Positions 60,275 to 64,000 of a DNA stretch of 64,000 bases are shown in pieces. Below the pieces are notes generated by a model. It worked only from the letters and a program-made list of their open reading frames with translations. It was not told the DNA's origin and searched no databases. Location of the stretch: NCBI GenBank assembly GCA_023362775.1, contig JALMGJ010000005.1, forward strand, positions 90,790,421-90,854,420. Reading direction: 5' to 3'. A program made the position numbers and the translations under genes. Position 1 is the stretch's first letter, and every line of letters begins with the position of its first letter. Source of the DNA: Charina bottae (taxonomy: Eukaryota > Chordata > Lepidosauria > Squamata > Charinaidae).

Positions 60275-60282
60275 GTCTAGAT

Positions 60283-60390
60283 CAGTGTTTCTTAACCTTG
60301 GGAACTTTAAGAGGTGTGGACTTCAACTCCCAGAAATCCCCAGCCTGCCTGGTCCACACCTCTTAAAGTCCCCAAGGTTGGGAAACACTG
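60283..60390. mobile_element. hAT-like MITE, 108 bp
   Basis: Nearly the whole element is an inverted repeat (CAGTGTTTCTTAACCTTGGG at the left, its complement at the right), with a perfect 8-bp duplication GTCTAGAT at 60275-60282 and 60391-60398. Confidence 0.92.
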
Positions 60391-61042
60391 GTCTAGATTG
60401 ATATTTCCAGGCTACTATTTATCTACCCTGGTGATTCACTTTAAAAAAAATAGATCTATATTTTAATCTGATACATGCCTACTTCTATTTTTCCCTTCTT
60501 CAGGTCTCATTCTTGAGATATGCATCTTCATGCTTTCTACACCCTGGTGCTGGGAGTGTCATTGGTGAAATCATCAGATCCTAAATCATGCAGATGAGAA
60601 GAGAAAGTCAACATCTACACTGGTGTTCCTGGCCTTAATGGATTGCCAGGAAGAGATGGGAAGGAAGGTCCTCCAGGGGCGAAAGGAGACAAAGGTACAA
60701 CATAAACAATTCCTTAGATTTCCTTAGATCTATGTTGAGTATAAACATTAGGGCAAGATCCTTTGTTCAGTGATAAATTATACATCATGCAAGCAGAAGT
60801 AAAGACTAGTAAAAACACTGGTGTTTCCACCAGAGAGAATGTCAGTTAATAGAGAGTTTTCATTCATTTTCCTCCATAGAAAATGGATGGTTCACATTTG
60901 GTGACCAATTAAGGTTCCAAGGTTCCTGCACAATATTCTTAGAGCAGCTCTTACATTGCTTCTGATCTTGTTGCTGCTATTAACAATCACAATCAATTTC
61001 TTCACTTATCTTTTTTTTTTCATTTGTTTATTTAATTGGCAG

Positions 61043-61123
61043 GATTACAAGGAATACAGGGGCCTCCTGGAGAAGCTGGACCTCCTGGCTCAAAAGGAGA
61101 ACAAGGGGTGAAAGGGGAAAAAG
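61043..61123 (+). CDS. MBL-like collagen exon, copy a
   Basis: Nine Gly-X-Y triplets' worth of sequence (LQGIQGPPGEAGPPGSKGEQ), TTGGCAG acceptor, GTAATA donor, phase 1-1. Confidence 0.8.
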
Positions 61124-61203
61124 GTAATAGTGTAGGTAAAGGTAAGAGGTAGCAAGAAGCAGAGATTTTAATGAATGCTTTTGGTTTTTATGCAAAATAT
61201 TGA

Positions 61204-61418
61204 GGAGAGCCAGTTTGGTGTAGTGATTAAGGCATCAAGCTAGAAACTAGGAGACCACGAGTTCTAGTCCTGCCTTAGTCACAAAGCCAGCTGGGTGACC
61301 TTGGGCCAGTCACTCTCTCTCAGCCCCAGGAAGGAAGCAATGGCAAACCACGTCTGAAAAACCTTGTCAAGAAAACTGCAGGGACTTTTCAGGCAGTCTC
61401 AGAGAATCATTGAATGGA
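61204..61418 (+). mobile_element. tRNA-derived SINE between duplicated collagen exons
   Basis: Same family as 4058 and 7353 (GAGAGCCAGTTTGGTGTAGT start, TTCTAGTCC B box, GTCAAGAAAACTGCAGGG tail). It lies exactly between the two exon copies. Confidence 0.85.
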
Positions 61419-61487
61419 TTTTTTAAAAAATGGTCACAATCAGTTTCTTCGCTTAACTTTTTGTTCATTTGTTTATTTAATTGGCAG

Positions 61488-61568
61488 GATTACAAGGAAT
61501 ACAGGGGCCCCCAGGAAAAGCTGGACCTCCTGGCTCAAAAGGAGAACAAGGGGTGAAAGGGGAAAAAG
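61488..61568 (+). CDS. MBL-like collagen exon, copy b
   Basis: As copy a with two base changes that alter one residue (Glu to Lys in PPGKAG). The donor is GTGATA. The flanking intron is duplicated too (60987-61203 and 61434-61649). Confidence 0.8.
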
Positions 61569-61840
61569 GTGATAGTGCAGGTAAAGGTAAGAGGTAGCAA
61601 GAAGCAGAGATTTTAATGAATGCTTTTGGATTTTATGTAAAATATTGGAAGGAATATAAGTTGAATTTCTCTCTCTCTCTCTCTTTTTGTATGAAGAAAA
61701 GCATTCAAAGCTATAGTCTGGGAGTAAATAAATCTTTATTGAAATAAAGAGACTATAGCTTATTATCCATTCTTTTGTCTGCTTAAAGTTTGTCCATGTC
61801 CTCTTTTAAGATGTTTTAAATTCTATTTTATTTCTGGCAG

Positions 61841-61951
61841 AAGCTAAGAAGGATTCTCTCCTTTCATATCCTTTAGAACTTGAAGTTCTTCAAACCCAGA
61901 TTCATTATCTGCAAGCAGAGCTGAGGGCCCTTAAGGGTAGGAATCAGAAAG
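61841..61951 (+). CDS. MBL-like neck exon
   Basis: TTTCTGGCAG acceptor and GGTAAG donor, phase 1-1. The Leu-rich heptads fit a trimerising coiled coil. Confidence 0.8.
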
Positions 61952-62292
61952 GTAAGACAGAGAACAGTGACTTCAGGACCACTTCCAAAGGCTTTCATAA
62001 ATACTTTCCTCTGATACTTCCTGATGTCCGTTCAGTTAATTTGATGTAAAGATCAGGATGGGAACCTAAAGTTGAGTTATGATGCTAAAAACTGGGGGGA
62101 AAGAATTAACTTTGGTTCTTTTGTCTTTGTTGGTGGTGGTGGTGGTGAGTGTTGCTTTAGGGCCCCTGCTGTTCTGGTGTTCTTTTTGGATGCTGTTTTT
62201 TTTAATTGTTTCATATATGTTTTTATTGTTGTTGCTATGCGATGTCCAGCCTAAGGTAAATAAATAAAGAACAAGGAAACAGTCTAGGGTAC

Positions 62293-62561
62293 TGTCAGCC
62301 TTATCAGATAAACCAGACAGGAAACACAAACAGATAAGCTAACTCTACTTTATTGTAAAGCTACATTGACAGAATCTTGCAAGTCTGAAAGTACAATTCT
62401 CCCGCCATCTCTTTTACAGCCCAAGAAACTAGGGAAGGTCCTTTCTGAGCCTCTTGCTCCATCCACTATCCAGCTGTGGGCTACGCCCTCTCTTATCTGA
62501 CCATTCCCTAGGCAGCATCTCTTCGCCCCATCTCCCAAGGTCTTTCCCACATACCATTACA
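62293..62561 (-). mobile_element. Solo LTR
   Basis: On the minus strand, TGTAATGG at the start, AATAAA signal, CTGACA at the end, 269 bp. Perfect 5-bp duplication GGTAC at 62288-62292 and 62562-62566. No internal region. It sits where the last intron of the MBL-like gene should be. Confidence 0.85.
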
Positions 62562-62566
62562 GGTAC

Positions 62567-64000
62567 AAATGGCATGTGCGGTACAAATTTATGAAACAGT
62601 ACATAACAGAATGTCAGGTTTTCTGATATTTTCAGACTACTCAGATAGAGCCTGGTAGCATCTTTTCAGACAAACACATTTTATTAAAGGGCATAAGCTT
62701 TTGTGAGCTCATGAAAACGTATGCCTTTCAATGAAATTTGTTCATCTGAAATGGTGTTACCAGATTCCTTCTGATTTTTGGGTCTCCTAGACTAGCAACT
62801 CTTCTCCTATAGCATTTCAGGCTATTGTAATCATACAACTGTATAATCAACTTTCCATGGAAAGCACCAGTTTTCACATAGGATACTTTCACATGTTCTT
62901 ACAAGCACTTTTAGGCTGGTGAAAGTGAAACAAAGCTCTCATTGTTCAGTAATAGATGGTCCAAGAAGAATCTGAAATGAAATCTCTGTTCTGACCTCTG
63001 GTCCATCAATACTGAGCAACTCAATAGATTTTCCTGTTAGTTTTCTTGGTTGTCTTGATCACTTTAATATCATCAACTAGGGTATTCTTCGGGTCTGCCT
63101 AGTGGAATTAGGCCTTGGGGGATGTTAGTACTAGTCCTTCCTGACAGCCAAGAAGGTAGCACTAGAAGGACTACTGTTCAACACCTAGGCCATTGACAGA
63201 ATCTCGCAAAGGTCCAAAATGTCCCTGCTACAGAAGGTCATTTGGAGGTTGGTCTTCCTGAGATGCCATCAATATGGTTAAAGAATCATAAACCCCACAT
63301 ACAAGAAGTAGTAGTGGTAGTACTAGTAAATTTGTAAATCATCCAGACAATTATTAGTGCCACTAACTCGATCCTTCAATGAAAAGGAGACCAAGCCTTT
63401 CCTGTATTTTGTTATGTTGCCTAGGCAACTGGACAGTACTTATTACTTTGTTAATCAAACCCTCAGGCTGTTGGGAGGGGAGGGGTAAAAATCAACAGGA
63501 ACTCATTCCACAAAATAAAGATGCTCTCCGAGTATCCCGACAAACTCTCTGAAATGATTCAGCTTGAAGTACAGGCTAAATTATGCTGATGTGGGTGAGA
63601 GTTATTGTACAGATGCAAATCAGTTATGAGAGCCCTTGACTTCATGGAGATGTTTGTCTCCTGCAATCCAAAGAAGGTTTTGCTCCACAATACGGTCTTT
63701 ACCTTCCCAACCTGGTGTTTTCCAGATACGTTGGACTACAAGTCCCATAATTGCCAGGTAGCATGGCTTCTTAGAAAGCAGGATGGAAAACTCCTTGCAT
63801 ACCTGTGCTGCAGGTGAAGTTGCAAACAGGGGGAGATATTTGAAGTGTTTAGCAAGTGGAATGAGGTTGGTAAGGCAAACTCCATTCAGCTTTGGGCCAC
63901 ATCAGCTTGGTTTTTTTTTTCAAAAGCTCCTTAGTTCTAGAACAAGATTTTCTTCAGAAAGCAATTGGTATAAGAAGTTTGTTACTGTAAATAGGCTTAG
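62567..64000. other. End of window, no lectin exon found
   Basis: Neither strand shows a lectin exon. 62640-62770 and 63700-63770 resemble dispersed repeats (GGCATAAGCTTTTGTGAGCT; TTGGACTACAAGTCCCA). A G-rich run lies at 63472-63485. Confidence 0.45.

Larger units (their letters stand above)
60504..61951 (+). pseudogene. MBL-like collectin, N-terminal half, with premature stop
   Basis: Exon 1 (60504-60694; ATG 60520) codes for a signal peptide, one cysteine (codon 24), then TGA at codon 26, then collagen (VPGLNGLPGRDG, PPGAKGDKG). Two copies of the collagen exon follow (61043-61123 and 61488-61568, 81 bp each), then a neck exon (61841-61951, 111 bp: LELEVLQTQIHYLQAELRALK). All junctions are phase 1. 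Collagen in exon 1 plus one short collagen exon, then neck, is the layout of mannose-binding lectin genes. The TGA at 60595-60597 would stop translation before collagen. The N-terminal cysteine cluster is also poor. A lectin exon was not found up to 64000. It may be a pseudogene or a locus with an assembly error; the exons themselves look fresh. Confidence 0.82.

Overview
The window looks like squamate reptile DNA, most likely a snake. It is dense in BovB/RTE, L2-type and L1 LINEs, Sauria-type tRNA SINEs and microsatellites. The first gene reads as a phospholipase A2 inhibitor of the alpha (C-type-lectin-like) class, a family known from snakes. Nothing in it is bacterial: genes are split by GT-AG introns and long stretches are repeat-derived.

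Host genes form one collectin locus, all on the + strand. (1) 323-3130 is a compact PLI-alpha-like gene: signal peptide exon, 84-bp neck exon and lectin exon, with no collagen. (2) 26945-38939 is a complete surfactant protein D gene (SFTPD): signal and N-terminal cysteines, five collagen-coding exons, an 84-bp neck exon and a lectin exon with EPN and WND motifs. (3) 46017-46392 is an orphan, decayed collectin lectin exon. (4) 60504-61951 is a collectin of mannose-binding-lectin layout, with an in-frame stop in its first exon and its collagen exon duplicated in tandem; its lectin exon is not seen before the window ends. In all three genes the first coding exon starts exactly 16 nt before the ATG, and every junction I could place is phase 1. 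The whole set therefore looks like descendants of one collectin ancestor, PLI-alpha being the branch that lost collagen.

The rest is mostly mobile DNA. Clear elements are BovB (3417-3547, 4391-6170, 32967-33540), an older RTE interrupted by a likely solo LTR (10092-10950), an L2-type LINE with endonuclease and reverse transcriptase (14153-17272), an L1 (20341-22985) carrying a Sauria SINE, a Ty1/copia-type element (47318-50700) broken by a composite SINE and abutting a Penelope-like element with a GIY-YIG domain (50702-51740), hAT-like MITEs, a near-perfect foldback element (55276-55970), a 5S-rRNA-derived SINE (36372-36590) and a solo LTR (62293-62561). Several have clean target-site duplications. 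The stretches at 8055-10090, 17275-20340, 22990-24477, 40670-45857 and 62567-64000 hold nothing I can identify as a gene.
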